Notes: generated from the sequence alone by a model not told the origin. A DNA stretch of 64,000 nt from Sycobia sp. Sy_11 (GCA_018907035.1 JACCIC010000141.1:425001-489000), one strand, 5' to 3'. Counted from the first letter of the stretch, positions 22,940 through 34,109 are shown. Numbers and translations are program-made.

Positions 22940-25438
22940 TTGAGGTCCAACTCGCCTCTACGCTCCGTGAGACCTCTGAAGATCAGCATGCAGCTGCGAG
23001 GACACAGGGTAATGATGATTGCCTCCTCCTATCTGTAAAGGAGGAGCATCACGACCGTGACTCCGCTGACTCAGCCACAAGTGTCGACCCCGATCGGTAT
23101 TCACGACGGTGGGTACCGATAGGCATAGACGGTAGGCATAGGCGAGTTTCGCATTCATGTACTGCTTGATGCAGGGGCTGCTCGTACAGCTCTCGGAGCA
23201 ATCGGCCTGCAGATTGCATCTGCCCTCGGTCGTCTAGTTCGATCCTTTCCTGGATCTGGCGCTCGACTCGCCACGGGAAAAATTGAGCCGATAATAGGAC
23301 AGGTGGCCCTTCCGTTTGCCATAGCAGACGTTGAAATGGAGCTAGATGTCATCATAATTCCAGACTTGGACAACGACTGTCTGCTCGGTGCAGACTTCTA
23401 CCGCGCCTTCAATGCGGTCATCCACCCGCGCGACAACACCATGTCGATCGAGGGTACTGCGGATTTCGTTCCGTTACAACTCTGCACCGTCTCAGTTACC
23501 TCGGCGTATTCGCTTGCCTCTATAGGCCTGGCCAATATTGACGATAGTCAACGTCGAGTTCTCGAGGAACTCCTCGACCGGATGCTGCCTCCGGCTGATC
23601 AGCCTCTGGGCTGCACACATCTGACCGACCACGTGATCGATGTCGGCGATGCTAAGCCGATTAAGCAGCGTTATTATCCGGTCTCTCAGAAGATAGAGCT
23701 GGAAATGCATGCGCAAGTTCGCAAGATGCTTGATCAGAGCGTAATTCGCAGATCAACCAGCGAATGGTCTAGCCCCGTCGTGATGGTTAGCAAGAGCGAT
23801 GGGAGCTACCGATTCTGTGTGGACTATCGCAAATTGAATTCCGTGTCCAAGGTCAGCGCGTATCCGCTTCCTTACATGGACATAATCTTACGGAAACTCA
23901 GAAATGCGCGATACATCTCCACACTGGACCTCAGCAGCGCCTACCATCAGGTCCCTCTTCGTGAGGAATCGCGACACCTCTCTGCCTTCACGGTTCCAGG
24001 CATGGGGCTATTCGAATGGACCCGTATGCCATATGGTGTCGCCGGTGGCCCTGCCACCTTTCAGCAGTTAAGCGACAAGCTGATCGGCCCTGAAATGGAG
24101 CCGGTGGCCTTCGCCTACCTCGATGATGTGATCATCGCTACGGAGAGCTTTGACGAACACCTCAGGTGGCTCGAACATATCCTGAGACGGATTTCCGATG
24201 CCGGCTTGACCATCAATCGGCAGAAGAGTAAATTCGGACTCGCGGAGGTACGGTTCCTCGGCGTCCTCGTGAATCGTGACGGTTTTCGACCCGATCCGGA
24301 TAAGATTGCACCAATCTTGACTTACGCCGCACCAAAGAACCTCAAGCAGCTCCGTAGGTTTTTAGGCCTTGCGTCCTGGTATCGCAAGTTCTTAGAGAAC
24401 TTCGCAACGCTTGCTGAGCCTCTCACCCGATTAACCAAGAAGAACATCACGTACCATTGGGGAGAAGAGCAACAGCAAGCCTTCGAACAAATCCGGGCGC
24501 TCGTCACATCTGCACGCGTCCTTTCTCGACCGTCGTTTGGAGAAACGTTCGTCATCCAAACGGACGCCAGCGACTCGGGACTAGGCGCCGTGCTCACGCA
24601 AGCTGTTCATGGCGAGGAGCGCGTGCTCTCCTACGCTAGTCACACGATGACTGCGGCTGAGCGTAACTATTCGGTCACCGAACGTGAGTGCCTCGCCGTG
24701 CTATGGGCTGTGCGTAAATTCCGCCCGTACGTCGAGGGCTATCACTTCCAGGTGATAACCGATCACAGCAGCCTTCGTTGCCTGCACTCATTGCGCAACC
24801 CCACGGGCAGACTCGCCCGTTGGGCCTTGGAATTGCAGGGATACGACTACGAAGTCATCCATCGGAAAGGTACCTTGAATTGCGTACCAGACGCCCTATC
24901 TCGTTTGTACGAAGACGAGCCGACCTACGAAGTCGCCTCCCTCGGCGTCACCGATGTGCAAGACCCCTGGTATTTGCGCCTTCGTAAGAAAGTGGTGAGC
25001 GATCCGACCAATCTCCCATGGTGGAAAGTCGTTGGGCAGCGACTATACTACTACCGTCCCGATCCTGCCGTGGAAGATTTAGTAGATGACCAGGATGCGT
25101 GGAAGTTAGTCGTGCCTAAAGCAGATCGTCGTACCGTTCTGCATGAATGTCATGAGGAGCCCACAGCTGGTCATTTCGGACGCCATAAAACGTATGACCG
25201 AATTGCACGATCATACTATTGGCCATCAATGCACAAAGATGTGACACAATTTGTCCGTGACTGCACCGTGTGCCAACAATGTAAGGTACAGCAGGCTGCA
25301 CCAGCTGGCCTGATGGGCCATCGAACGGTCACCCGCCCTTGGGAACTAGTAGCTGGAGATGTGATGGGTCCATTTCCACGATCTACCCGGGGATACGAGT
25401 ATTTGCTCATCTTCATGGATCTATTCACTCGCTGGTAG
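22940..25438 (+). pseudogene. pol: gypsy protease, reverse transcriptase, RNase H, integrase zinc domain
   Basis: Enzymatic polyprotein. The protease has the active-site region VLLDAGAARTALG at about 23159-23197, where most relatives have D-T/S-G; a shift near 23130 separates its N-terminus. RT includes YRFCVDYRKLNSV, LDLSSAYHQVPL, MPYGVAGGPATFQQ and the catalytic YLDDV at 24116-24130. RNase H shows IQTDASDSGLG, TERECLAVLWA, VITDHSSL and CVPDALSRL. The integrase zinc domain is HECHEEPTAGHFGRHKT followed by CTVCQQCK, and the core starts with VAGDVMGPFP. The frame ends at 25438 because one base appears to be missing in the W-V codons at about 25434-25438. Confidence 0.93.
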
Positions 25439-26649
25439 AGTGTATCCCCATCCGAAAGGCGAATGCGCAAACGATTCGCCGCGAGTTGAAAGATCGCGTA
25501 TTTTTACGCTTTGGTACGCCCGAAGTATTCCTATCGGACAATGGCACCGAATTTCGTAATAAAATCATTGAGAAATTCCTTGTGGAGCGTGGGGTGGAGC
25601 ATTCCACGATACCTCCTTATCACGCTCAAGCCAATCCGGTAGAGAGGGTCAATAGGACTCTGAAGACCGCGATAATCGCCTTCATTGAGGAGTCTCACAG
25701 TACTTGGGATGCACACATCGCCGAGCTGATGTTCGCGTACAATACATCCGTACAAGACTCCATTGGCGTAAGTCCGGCCTTCCTTAACATGGGTCGTCAT
25801 CCCTCAGCCCCTGGCACACACCGTCGCCAGGAGGAGCAGCGCGCACAGATTGCGCAAGAAAAGGCTGCTCTACAACATTGGAAAGAGCGCATGGAGAAAT
25901 TATCTGGTCTCCATCTAAAGGCAGCGGAAAACTCGCAGAAAGCGCAGGCAAAGCAAGCTCGCTATTATAATGCGAGACGTCGCGACGTGCATTACGCGAT
26001 TGGCGATCGCGTATGGCTGCGTAATCGCATCCTCTCGTCAGGCATACAGGGCGTCAGCGCCAAGCTGGCCCCAAAATTCGACGGGCCCTTTACCATCATG
26101 GAGAAACTCGGCACGAATGTTTATCGACTGATCGACTCTACGGGAAGAGATACAGGTAAGCATCACGTCGCCGACCTGAAGCCCTACCATCGAGATCACG
26201 ACCCCAAAGATGATAGCAGTTCCGACACGGAAGAGCCTTCGTGCGAAGAGCGTGACTGCGATGCGTCGAATTGTAATGTCGAGGCGAGCGAGCGAATTCG
26301 CATTGTAACACCACTGGTGAACGTACGGCGCCCCGACGACGCGCCTCTTTGTAATTCCGATACAAGCGTGCGAAGCGATACCCCCGCAGGCAATGCCACG
26401 CGATCTAACACCGATATCGCACCGCGTAGATTAGGGAGACCGCGTAGGACGCGAATCGTAACCCGTCGAAGAACCCAAGCGCGAGCCCCTGCGGAGCCCA
26501 ATGACAGCGAAGCCGCCTATCATAACGACGTGCACCTGGTGAGGCGAAAAGTAGGTCGCCCCAGGAAGAGCGGACGCTCAACCCCGCCGCGGGACCAATC
26601 CCCCCGCCGCACTCGGGCCCAAGCCCGCGCCCGTCAACGGGCTGACTAA
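25420..26649 (+). pseudogene. pol: gypsy integrase core, GPF domain and AT-hook tail
   Basis: Continuation of pol in a shifted frame. The integrase core carries the second aspartate in LSDNGTEFRNK and the glutamate in NPVERVNRTLK, with 34 residues between them. The C-terminal GPY/F-type segment is KLAPKFDGPFTIMEKLGTNV. A basic tail follows with two AT-hook-like cores, RLGRPRRTR at about 26424-26453 and KVGRPRKSGR at about 26549-26578. The second is followed by RSTPPRDQSPRRTRAQARAR. Integrase joins element cDNA to chromosomal DNA in the nucleus; AT-hooks in other proteins bind the minor groove of AT-rich DNA. The stop at 26647-26649 lies 47 bases before the LTR. Confidence 0.92.
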
Positions 26650-26696
26650 CTTCGATTATTGACTGGCGCCGTTATTGACGGCGGACCACCAGCGAT

Positions 26697-27314
26697 TGTT
26701 ACCTCCAAAAACAACTGCGTCTAGGGAAGGGAGTTCTTTACCCGTCCTCCCTCATCCCATATATCTAGCCGTAGCCTGTAAATATTTATTTGTATATTTC
26801 CATGTATAAATGTTGATCTGTTACAGGCCGATGCACAACTATACCGGCGGAGAGGTAAGTGAGAGAGAGAGAGCGGGGAATGGGGAGAGACGGCCACGCG
26901 CGCGAAGGATTAGATAGAGAGAAGGCCGCGAGTTTTGAACACGTGTTTTAGCCGGCTTTTCGCTCCACGCGCTTTGTTTTCTTTGCTGTTACGGTGTCGT
27001 CTTGGTCATTGTCTACGGGAACACGCCTCGTGCTCCACGTGTTCCCCCTCGCTACGTACCTCTTCTTCGGGGATGGTACACTCCCGGACGCGCGTGTTTG
27101 TGCCACGGCATTGTGTGTGCGTGTAGCGCACTCGCGCTGAGGACGGGCCCGAGCGGACGAACTTGTCGCCAGACCCCGTCTCCGCGGAATAACGGCCCCA
27201 TCCCGGGGTTTCTGGACGGCGACGTCACCGCCGCTCCCGGTGAAGGAAGGTGCTGCTGCCGGACGAGGACGAGCTGCGGGATCATCGAGCCCCGACTCGC
27301 TGTAAGTGGCAGCC

Positions 27315-27346
<32 letters not shown>

Positions 27347-27653
27347 TCCCGAACTCCTCGCGCGCCGTCGCCTCGGCGACCCTCGGCCTGCGTTCCACAC
27401 GCCTCGCATATAGGCGCTGTACGAATCCTTGCTATTAAAGCCTGTTTAAATTTTAATTATTTTTATTTTATTATTTCGTGTGTGCTCCATTAGCCGCCCT
27501 ACCTCACGCGCAATCCCGAACGCGATATTTCGCCCTTCGCGAACCGCCCCTCTCCCTCGCCGGAATCATTCGGGGCTAAGCCCAGCCGGGCACAGATTTG
27601 CAACGGCCGTGCCCGCCGTCCTCGTGCTCGAGGCGGACACGCGCACCGTTACA
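26697..27653 (+). repeat. 3' LTR of the gypsy element
   Basis: Starts TGTTACCTCC and ends CACCGTTACA before a TA array. No good polypurine tract precedes the TG; the only purine run (AGGGAAGGGAG at about 26723) falls just inside the LTR. The first 120 bases differ strongly from the 5' LTR, while the rest is nearly identical. ATTAAA occurs near 27434. Confidence 0.93.
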
Positions 27654-27664
27654 ATATATATATA

Positions 27665-27709
<45 letters not shown>
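27654..27709 (+). repeat. (TA)n array between two LTR units
   Basis: TA alternation with one TTTA interruption, ending TATAAAT before the next TGTGAC. It is flanked on both sides by LTR ends. Confidence 0.95.
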
Positions 27710-28520
27710 TGTGACCGGCCAAACTGATGGTCTGCGGTTGAAAAACCAAGAGTTCGGGCGCGTCATCGAAAATGCTTGTAGTGCCAGCCATGAGAGTGCG
27801 CGACGAGTGAAGAGGATGATGAGAGTGAAAATGTACAAGATGCAACGGACACGGTTGTATCGAGCGTAGCACCACCCGACTGATCTCCACTATGTCGATT
27901 TCGTTCACCCACTGATCCTTCCGAATCTCGGTTATCTAACCGACTTATCCAGGACACCGCCAGGGAAGTCCCTGCAGCATGGCCTTTCTGACGGTCGTCC
28001 GAACCAGTGCACAGAGATCGATAGGAAGGAAGTCCGAGAAAGATAGAAAAGAAGAGAGAAGGAAAGGAAGGAAGAAAGTATGTCTGAGATAGAGGGACAG
28101 AAAGGAACGTGAAGAAGCCACGGCGTAGTCTTCACTACGGCAAGTAGCGTTTCCATTGTTTTCTAAGGCAACTACACGTCTCCACGTATGCGCTCGTAAT
28201 TGCTGTACGGTCGCCGCATCCGTGCGCGTCGCGTCTCCCCTTTCCCCTCCTTGCGGTAATCGCCCCCTCGCCGGCGGAATCCGCCCCGAAGTGCTAGTCG
28301 TCTTTTTTAGTTGTTGCAGCGCTACGCGAGTTATGTAAACTAAGCGTATAACTTAGTTAATAAATATTTAATTGTCAATTGGTATCAGAAATCGGTATTG
28401 TACTTATTCGTTGTTTTTCTTCCCTTCCTTCCCTTCACCCCGTTCACAGTTCTAGCGCCGACGACGTTAAGCCAGAGACCACAGCAACAAGTAAGTAAGT
28501 AACACGCAAAAAAGCAGGTT

Positions 28521-28523
<3 letters not shown>
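27710..28523 (+). mobile_element. Probable solo LTR or truncated LTR element
   Basis: An 814-bp GC-rich unit starting TGTGACCGGCC and ending AGGTTACA, lying between two TA arrays, so it has the same ends and target as the gypsy LTR next to it. It contains TAATAAATATTTAATT near 28360 as a possible poly(A) region. TTGGTATCAGAAATCGG at about 28379 resembles a primer-binding site and could instead mark the LTR/leader junction of a different element. No coding domain was seen. The interior is not obviously similar to the neighbouring LTR, so the shared ends may indicate a related family. Confidence 0.6.

Positions 28524-28559
<36 letters not shown>
28524..28559 (+). repeat. (TA)n array, right part
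   Basis: Thirty-six bases of alternating AT after the GTTACA end of the LTR-like unit. Confidence 0.95.
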
Positions 28560-28562
<3 letters not shown>

Positions 28563-28609
28563 AAAAATGAACATATATTAAAATATATTCTTCTAATTTT
28601 TTTTTGATT

Positions 28610-28942
28610 ATGAGTAGTATAAAGCGTATAAAAAAGCATCGATTTGTGAAAAAAAATTTTAAACAGAACTTAGAAAACACAGTGGAAAGTAATACGTCTA
28701 ATAACAATATTTGCTTTCCAAGTACTATGACATCTCATGAGATTTTGAATAACAGTGAAAGTAAGTTTAGTAAATATTCATATAATACTCATATAATCTG
28801 TAGCAATGAGGTTAGTGATGTCGATATGAGTGAAATTTATTTTAGTGATAGTAATTTAAATGTGGATATAACTGATAATAAAATAATAAGTGAGGAAGAA
28901 GTGTTACAACATTTGCAAAATCAAGCTCCTTGTAACTCTTAA
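28610..28942 (+). CDS. Unknown 110-aa acidic protein on a dispersed repeat
   Basis: The ATG at 28610 (ATGAGTAGTATAAAG) is the first real start; the frame upstream begins only at TTG. The product has a basic N-terminus, MSSIKRIKKHRFVKKNFKQ, an Asn/Ser-rich middle, and an acidic C-terminal half with EVSDVDMSEIYFSDSN and ISEEEVLQHLQNQAPCNS. No domain is recognised and no membrane segment is visible. A frame-broken copy lies at 9687-10007, so this is a repeat-borne frame. The basic start followed by an acidic tail is reminiscent of N-termini of some transposon-encoded proteins, but that is a guess. Expression is not supported by any visible promoter. Confidence 0.45.
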   Translation: MSSIKRIKKHRFVKKNFKQNLENTVESNTSNNNICFPSTMTSHEILNNSESKFSKYSYNTHIICSNEVSDVDMSEIYFSDSNLNVDITDNKIISEEEVLQHLQNQAPCNS

Positions 28943-28965
28943 TCGCTGTATAGTTACCGATAGTT

Positions 28966-29524
28966 TATATTTATTGTTTTTTCGAGGATGGTAATGAAGA
29001 TCAATGAAGCTGATAGCATCCCTCAAATTGTTACTATTATGTCGCTACTATGCATTGTTTTATTGACATGTTGAAACACGTGGTGAAACATGTGGTGAAG
29101 ATATTTAACTCTCCTTTCATATCTAGGGTTTTCCCTAGCCTCTGCAGGAAAGATTTTATTACACCATTAAAGAATGTAATGTAAACAAACGTTACTAATT
29201 TAATTCCTCTCAAAGGTATTGTAAATATTTTTTCATGGTCGTTTGAAAGAGCATTTACAGCAGTATAGATTGCTTAACCCATAAAATTGCTTCTTTAAAT
29301 TTAAGTGATGAGATTAACATAGATATGGACAAGGTCCACTTACGCCAGCCCTTCTATCATATCATTATATCTTCTTGAAAGGGAACATGAAATTGCTTAT
29401 TAAGGCGAGAAGTCAACCAGGGTTAGAACAGATTTGAATCTCCTACAGGGGCTAATACTGAATCATTCAACACTCTGGCCATTTCTGTACACTGCAATCA
29501 CCTTTATAATAACCTGTAAATTTA
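28966..29524. other. Non-coding spacer
   Basis: AT-rich with no feature recognised, up to the TA preceding a mariner end. Confidence 0.5.
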
Positions 29525-30634
29525 TTGGGTGTACAAATAAGTTTTCAGTGTTTGTTAAATGATGGTGTAACTAGTGTTATATTTGTAAATCCTGTCTACA
29601 ACTTTGTAGCATTATATTTTAGTACTGCGTTTAGCAAGGTTAGAACCAAATAAATACCATTTGCGGGAAGCGCTACTTCTATCTTTTAATGTGCGGAAAA
29701 CTATCACTGAGGGCTATCGTTTGCTTTTGTAAACTTTTTAAATGGAATGTATTGGCAAATCAACGTGCTGCGAGTGGTCCAAAAGTTTCAAAGAGGTGAT
29801 TTTGACGTTGAAGAAAACCATCGCTCCGGAAAGCCGAAAAGTCTTAAAGACGAGGAATTAGACGCCTTATTGGATGAAGATCCGTATTAGATTCAAGAAG
29901 AACTTGCTGCATCATTGGGCATCACGCAATAAGCCATCTCCCTGTACCTAAAAGCGTTGTGATTCATTCAAAAGTTTGGAAATAGGATGTCGAACGAATT
30001 AAAACCGAGAGACATCCAATGATCATTTTGCATGTTTGAAATATTGCTGCAGCGGTATAAAAACAAATCATTTTTATATGTTATTGTCGCTGGTGATGAA
30101 AAATGGATTGATCATGATAACCCTAAATGCAGAAAATCGTACACAAAGCTCAGTAAGCCCGCCCAATCGACACCGAAACAAAATTTTCAAGTAAATAAGG
30201 CCATGCTGTGCATATGGTGGGATCAAAAGAGTGTCGCGTAAACTGGGAACTTTTTCCAAGGATTCCAATCATCAAAGGATGATTGCAACAAATCCAGCTT
30301 ATTCCTTTGAAGCGAGTATTACAGGAAAAATAGAAAGAATATGAGATTAGGCATGAGTCCAACATTTTTCACCACGATCACGCTCGGCTGCATGTTGCGG
30401 TTTTGATCAACAACTTTTTGAGAATACTGGATCGGAAACTCTGTCTCACTCGTCTTACAGTCCAGACTTGGCACCATCTGACTACCACTTTTTTCGATCA
30501 ATGTACAACGCATTTACAGGAATATGCTTCAGTTCAGTAGAGGGAATCAAAAATTGGCTCGATACCTTCTTAGGCTCGAAAGACGAGAACTTTTTTTTGT
30601 TCAAAATTTATAAAGAGGTTTTTTTCCGGTAATG
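29525..30634 (+). pseudogene. Decayed mariner
   Basis: The left end TTGGGTGTACAAATAAGTTT follows a TA; the right repeat is not recognisable. The transposase is scattered over frames: NKYHLREALLL near 29650, FKRGDFDVEENHRSGKPKS near 29790, ELDALLDEDPY and EELAASLGIT near 29850-29920, VIVAGDEKWIDHDNPKCRKS near 30080, LCIWWDQKS near 30210, YSPDLAPSDYHFFRSMYNAF near 30450-30510 and a C-terminal NWLDTFLGSKDENFF. It resembles the intact copy at 3247 in its DFDVE and LDED segments, so the two may belong to related lineages. Many stops and shifts. Confidence 0.88.
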
Positions 30635-31199
30635 ACATAAGTATCAATTTCTTCGATAGTACCACTAGTCTTTGTATGTTATTACTCTCATGTTTGTCTT
30701 ATTATGAAGATCTTATACAGATTATGAAATTTATTTGAGTTTTATATAGATTAAGCCCTTTTTAAAATTATATTATCAATACATGACACACACAGCTTGT
30801 TGTAACACTCTTACATTCTTACATGAACTATTGTTAATAAGACGTTTCGTAACGTCCAAGATCTTAATAAGATGTTTCGTACGAAATTTTAAACAGATCT
30901 CAAATGTGTGGAATTTCTACGTTCATTGTGTTAACCTTTTGAGCGCCGGGATTTGCGAAATTTGAAGTTTGAAAAGCTCTATTTTTCTACAAAAAAGTTA
31001 GTTTAGGGCATGCACAAAAGATTAAACTAAGGCCAAGCTTTTGGCAGATCGGAGCATGACGTCTACATGCTTCATCCCAGCCCGGTACACTATTGCGCAT
31101 GGTATTTTTTTTCTCTTTTGATTGCCTCAAAACTGTCATCGTTCATTCGCCACAGTATTGCCATATTGCCAGAAAGATGGGAAAAAGTGTAGAAAATGA
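30635..31199. other. Non-coding spacer
   Basis: AT-rich; no gene seen. A patch near 31040-31100 is GC-richer without features. Confidence 0.45.
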
Positions 31200-31210
31200 T
31201 GGAAAATATT

Positions 31211-31414
31211 CTTTTTTTATATTATTTAACGTCCCTCTATTTATGCTTCCATATATCGATGCTAATCAGCGATGGAGGTCTACGATGTGTTTGTAAACAA
31301 AGCACATGCAAATTATTACAGCGGTGCTTGTGTCAATCGACCGAGATCGGGATTTGAACTCGGATCACCAAATTACTAGTTCTTCGCTCTAGCAATCGAG
31401 CCATCGTAGGCCTC
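31211..31414 (-). mobile_element. tRNA-derived SINE, full-length copy A
   Basis: On the minus strand the head GAGGCCTACGATGGCTCGAT includes an A-box-like TGGCTCGATTGCTAGAG. A B-box-like GAGTTCAAATCCCGATC follows about 35 bases later. The body carries TTTGTTTACAAACACATCG and GCTGATTAGC, and the tail is GACGTTAAATAATATAAAAAAAG. An 11-bp direct repeat TGGAAAATATT flanks it (31200-31210 and 31415-31425), the mark of target-primed retroposition. RNA polymerase III would be expected to transcribe such an element from its internal promoter. Confidence 0.9.
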
Positions 31415-32242
31415 TGGAAAATATTTTGATTAAGCTACCGTGTATCCATTTTCCATCATAAATATCCTTTTTCTGTTAAAAACGGTCGTAAACTAAGTTC
31501 GCCTCTTAATATTTTGTATCCTGTATCTAATAATGTTATTCATCTATATTTTGTTACGTGTCTATAGTCTGTTATCTATAGTCTGTTTCTTCTCCTCCTG
31601 ATGTATGTATATTCTTGCAATTTTCCATACTTGTATGATTTCACTCTATTCCTACAATTCGTTTAGAATCTCTATTAATATGTCTTCTGGCGTCTACCGT
31701 GTATGTTTAATGAACTCAATAGGTATATCGTCTTCACCAGGTGCTTTTTTATTTTTCATTTTTCCTTGTTTTAACTTTCTCAAAGGATATTTTTCTATTA
31801 AGTTTCTTATCATTTAGATGGCGTTCCCCGTATTGATAGTTATTTAAAACAGTTGAATTATTTTTCCCTCCTTGATTTCCGACCAACTGTGATTACCCCT
31901 TTTCTCCTTTTCTTTGGTCTAAATTTTCCTATTGCTTCCTAAAAACAACTCATATTTTTACTATTTTTTACTGTGTTTATTTTTTCCATTGTAATTTCTT
32001 TTCCCTCTCTTGTCTTGAGAATTTTTAGTCGATCAGTTTCCTGTTTCAATCTAGCTGTATCGTTATTTTTTTAGTTTTCAGCAATTTTTTTAAGCATTAT
32101 TATATTATTTTTATATTATTTTCTTCTGTTCTCTCACCTCTCGTACATTTTAAGTTAATACTTTTATTTTTCCTTTTTTTGTACATTCCTATCTTCACTG
32201 CTCTTTTTTATCCTTGCGTTTAGATCTCGTACTATTGTTATG

Positions 32243-32424
32243 TAAAATTATAGATGAAAACACTTAGATAGTTTCACAATTTTAAGAATATTTATTCAGA
32301 CAACGTGGTTCCAACTATGTTGCTATTATCAAAGATCGATACAAAGCGACACTTTGTATCAATCTTTGATAATTAATATTCTGAAAATTGAAAAACTATT
32401 CAAGTGTTTTCATTTATAATTTTA
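32243..32424. repeat. Palindromic (foldback) element, about 180 bp
   Basis: The inner arms ATTATCAAAGATCGATACAA.. (32325-32346) and their complement after a 5-base loop match over 22 bases with one mismatch. The outer arms, TAAAATTATAGATGAAAACA.. from 32243 and the complement of ..TGTTTTCATTTATAATTTTA ending 32424, match over about 50 bases with a handful of differences. About 30 extra bases sit in the left arm only. It lies within the LINE relic, so it is probably a later insertion. Confidence 0.85.
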
Positions 32425-33447
32425 TAAATGTTTTTATAAATTTTACAAAATTTACCTTATATTATTAAAACATCTTTCACCAAATCTATAGCGAGCCTTC
32501 AATTAATTATGTATTATTATGTTGTTCGCTTTCTCAAATCATTCCTCTATCAGCAGTTGAAGTTTGTTTAATAAACTCGAGATGCGCATATTATCATAAC
32601 TGACTATTATTCTGGTTTGAATAATTTTGTTTACTTCTCTGCTTCTCATTTGTATTCCGTATTCACATTGATCTATCTTCTAATTCTGATCTAGACTTTT
32701 CCTGATTCGTAGTACGAACTACCTCTTGGTCCGCCCTTTTTTCTTTTTTCGTATTGCATTTTATTTTTCCACACGTATTTATCGTCTAAACTTCTAATAA
32801 AATCTTTTTCCATTTTATTTTCAATCCATGTTTCTAATAGTACACATACTTCCCTAATTTTATTACTTCCTGCAATATCGCTTTGAGCCTATTTATACTC
32901 AACCTGTTTTTTAAAACTAGTCTTAGTCTGTTTTTCCTCTTATTTCCCGTCTTCCGTACTTATATCGTTTGCCTGTTGATATGCGAAACCCCTGCATTGT
33001 TAATAGAATGATTTGTGTCATTCCTTCCCCTCTTGTTTTGGTCTCTCTTATTTTTAACATCTTCTTTATTGCTCCATTCCCACCGTATCTGATTTATTCT
33101 TATTTTTCCACAACCTATGTAGACGTTTTTATTTTTTTGTCTTTCTGTTTATCCAGCGCTCTTTAACGACTCTTGAACGATTTTTGCTCTTTCCGAGAGA
33201 TCGTTTTGTATTCTAATTCCGATGTTCTATAAGACAGCCTTCCTTTTCATTATTTGTATTTTATTTCTAAACGTTTTTATGTTTACAAGTGCCCCTCCCC
33301 CTAATGGCCTGATTTTATCTATTTTAATTCTTATATTGAATGTCCGTTTTAATATTTATCAATTTTCTTCTCTTAAACATTTACCCATTGTTCTAACTCC
33401 TCTTATTGTTATGTTTCCTTCCTTTGTGTCACTCTTTGATTTCAAAA

Positions 33448-33448
<1 letters not shown>

Positions 33449-33498
<50 letters not shown>
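33449..33498 (+). repeat. (CT)n microsatellite
   Basis: About fifty bases of CT repeats within the pyrimidine-rich strand of the LINE relic. Confidence 0.95.
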
Positions 33499-33502
<4 letters not shown>

Positions 33503-34109
33503 AACCGAGTCAGATTTATTGGCCTTCTAGTTTTTTTCTATCTGTAGAATTTGTTTTCCTTTCATTATACACGTTTTTCCATAAACTTGTTCCTGTTTCT
33601 TCTAAATATACCTTTACATATATCTTCTACATATCCTTATTTATATGTCTGTTCTACTTTGCTAGACTCAGTTGCGTATTGTTATTATAACCTCCTTCTA
33701 TATTCTCAACATCCGTTGGCTGCTCGCTATGTTGATACTCTCGTTCCGAGTTTCGTGCGGTTTTTGCTACTCTCTCCTCACTTAATTTCTCTATACTTCT
33801 CTGTTGCTCCCTAATACTTATCTTATTTTTTATCACCGTTTTTTCTAAAATCAGTATTCTATTTTGTAGTTTTGCGTTTTCTATGCCACTTCATTTTAAG
33901 TGCTCTTATCTTCCATAATAGAATATTACCTTACTTTCACACCACCTACGCTTTTTTTGCTTTTTCGCTTCCGACTTATTTTTTTTATACAAAAGAAACC
34001 GGCATATCACGTGCCAGTTATGCCTTTCCCAAATCGGAAGTCCGTAACATCAGGTATCTACTCTTGCTGAACAGCTTTCAATCATCAATGAAAGAGGCGA
34101 CTTTTTGAA

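Larger units (their letters stand above)
18308..27653 (+). mobile_element. Near-complete Ty3/gypsy LTR retrotransposon, 9.3 kb
   Basis: Order: 5' LTR (18308-19255), primer-binding site, 1.7-kb leader, gag, protease, reverse transcriptase, RNase H, integrase, 3' LTR (26697-27653). RT before integrase defines the Ty3/gypsy order. No envelope frame follows integrase, since only 47 bases separate the stop from the LTR. The element is GC-rich against an AT-rich host. Several frameshifts in gag, protease and integrase imply that this copy cannot make all proteins. It lies in a TA array and, relative to rough, is antisense within the presumed intron. Confidence 0.97.

Noticed and set aside
26723..26734. 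AGGGAAGGGAG as the polypurine tract of the gypsy element
   Set aside because: It lies inside the 3' LTR as defined by the TG start and alignment with the 5' LTR; it is kept only as a note that a normal tract is missing.
31330..31410. Apparent tRNA gene
   Set aside because: Only A-box and B-box-like blocks; the segment is the head of a SINE with flanking duplications and no acceptor stem.
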